From: Trichomonas vaginalis G3
Lineage: Eukaryota > Parabasalia > Trichomonadida > Trichomonadidae
Direction: 5' to 3'
Assembly (NCBI RefSeq): GCF_026262505.1
Contig: NW_026529175.1
Location: 1-64,000 of the forward strand
DNA length: 64,000 bases
The position numbers and the translations under genes were made by a program. Below are positions 63,808 to 64,000 of this stretch, piece by piece (the first letter of the stretch is position 1; every line of letters starts with the position of its first letter). The notes under the pieces are model-generated. The model had not been told where the DNA came from, made no database searches, and saw only the letters and a list, made by a program, of their open reading frames with translations.

Positions 63808-64000
63808 TTGTGCATGAAAAATAGCATGACTTCACTTCTGATAAAAAGTGACAGTATTTGACAGTGTTTGACATCTATTTGTCATATTTGAAAAATGGAG
63901 AATAATGATGTAAGGTATACACTAATTAAAATTATTTGAGATGAAAATTTGAAGTGAAAATAAAATTTTATTTTTTTTTAAAAAAAATCATTAATATGTG

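Larger units (their letters stand above)
26804..64000. repeat. Head-to-tail array of a 10.4-11.1 kb palindromic unit, 3.5 copies
   Basis: Equivalent positions are 26,801, 37,207, 47,732 and 58,862, giving periods of 10,406, 10,525 and 11,130 bases. These lengths differ only by multiples of the 121-bp minisatellite unit. Each unit contains a plus-strand arm, a 3.7-kb segment, a minus-strand arm and a 352-bp centre. Copies differ by only a few small indels, so the amplification is recent or homogenised. The first unit is cut by the Maverick and the last runs off the window. Confidence 0.93.
62212..64000. repeat. 3.7-kb inter-element segment, copy 4, cut by the window end
   Basis: Matches the first 1.8 kb of the other copies. 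It carries scattered single-base indels not seen in copies 1-3 (for example near 62,218, 62,614 and 63,595). Hairpin cluster 3 and the following minus arm lie beyond the window. Confidence 0.85.

Noticed and set aside
1-64000. tRNA, rRNA, riboswitch or spliceosomal intron signals
   Set aside because: None could be supported by eye on either strand.

Overview
The window looks like nuclear DNA of a parabasalid protist, most likely Trichomonas vaginalis or a close relative. The reasons are its AT-rich composition, intronless genes with start codons a few bases after TCAYTW-type initiators, a very large Maverick (Polinton) element, and an IS481-like DDE transposase of the kind described in parabasalids (IS481EU). 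No host housekeeping gene, tRNA or rRNA was recognised. Everything of substance is mobile or repetitive.

Region 1 (1-1,205) is AT-rich flank with one strong hairpin and no gene. Region 2 (1,206-26,803) is one Maverick of about 25.6 kb with A/T-tract ends, inverted terminal repeats and subterminal 25-bp repeats. From left to right it carries two large unknown genes, a double-jelly-roll major capsid gene, small ORFs in ATGA overlap, a minor-capsid-like gene, an SF3 helicase, an HNH endonuclease, a packaging ATPase, and a less AT-rich block of small unknown genes with 21-bp iterons and a second HNH-type module. Then come protein-primed DNA polymerase B, small structural-looking genes, the integrase, a tail-collar/fibre-like gene, a DNA adenine methyltransferase, and a long repeat-rich right end. 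It is a fossil: about twenty breaks are spread over roughly a dozen genes, while the major capsid and ATPase frames look whole.

Region 3 (26,804-64,000, running off the window) is a head-to-tail array of a 10.4-11.1 kb unit, and the Maverick abuts its first copy in mid-arm. Each unit has (i) a palindromic element of 6.8-7.4 kb, in which two long inverted arms each carry a 288-codon DDE transposase gene and a 121-bp minisatellite around a 352-bp centre, and (ii) a segment of about 3.7 kb with clusters of perfect hairpins and a nested 770-bp inverted-repeat element. Unit length varies only with the minisatellite count. All three minus-strand transposase genes are whole and encode identical proteins; the four plus-strand copies carry small indels.

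The most noteworthy observations are the palindromic transposase array, the cyclic chain of four hairpin modules, covarying hairpins in the Maverick ends, and the Maverick's cargo (methyltransferase, two HNH modules, collar/fibre-like gene, iteron block). All functional calls rest on motif recognition by eye; no database search was possible.
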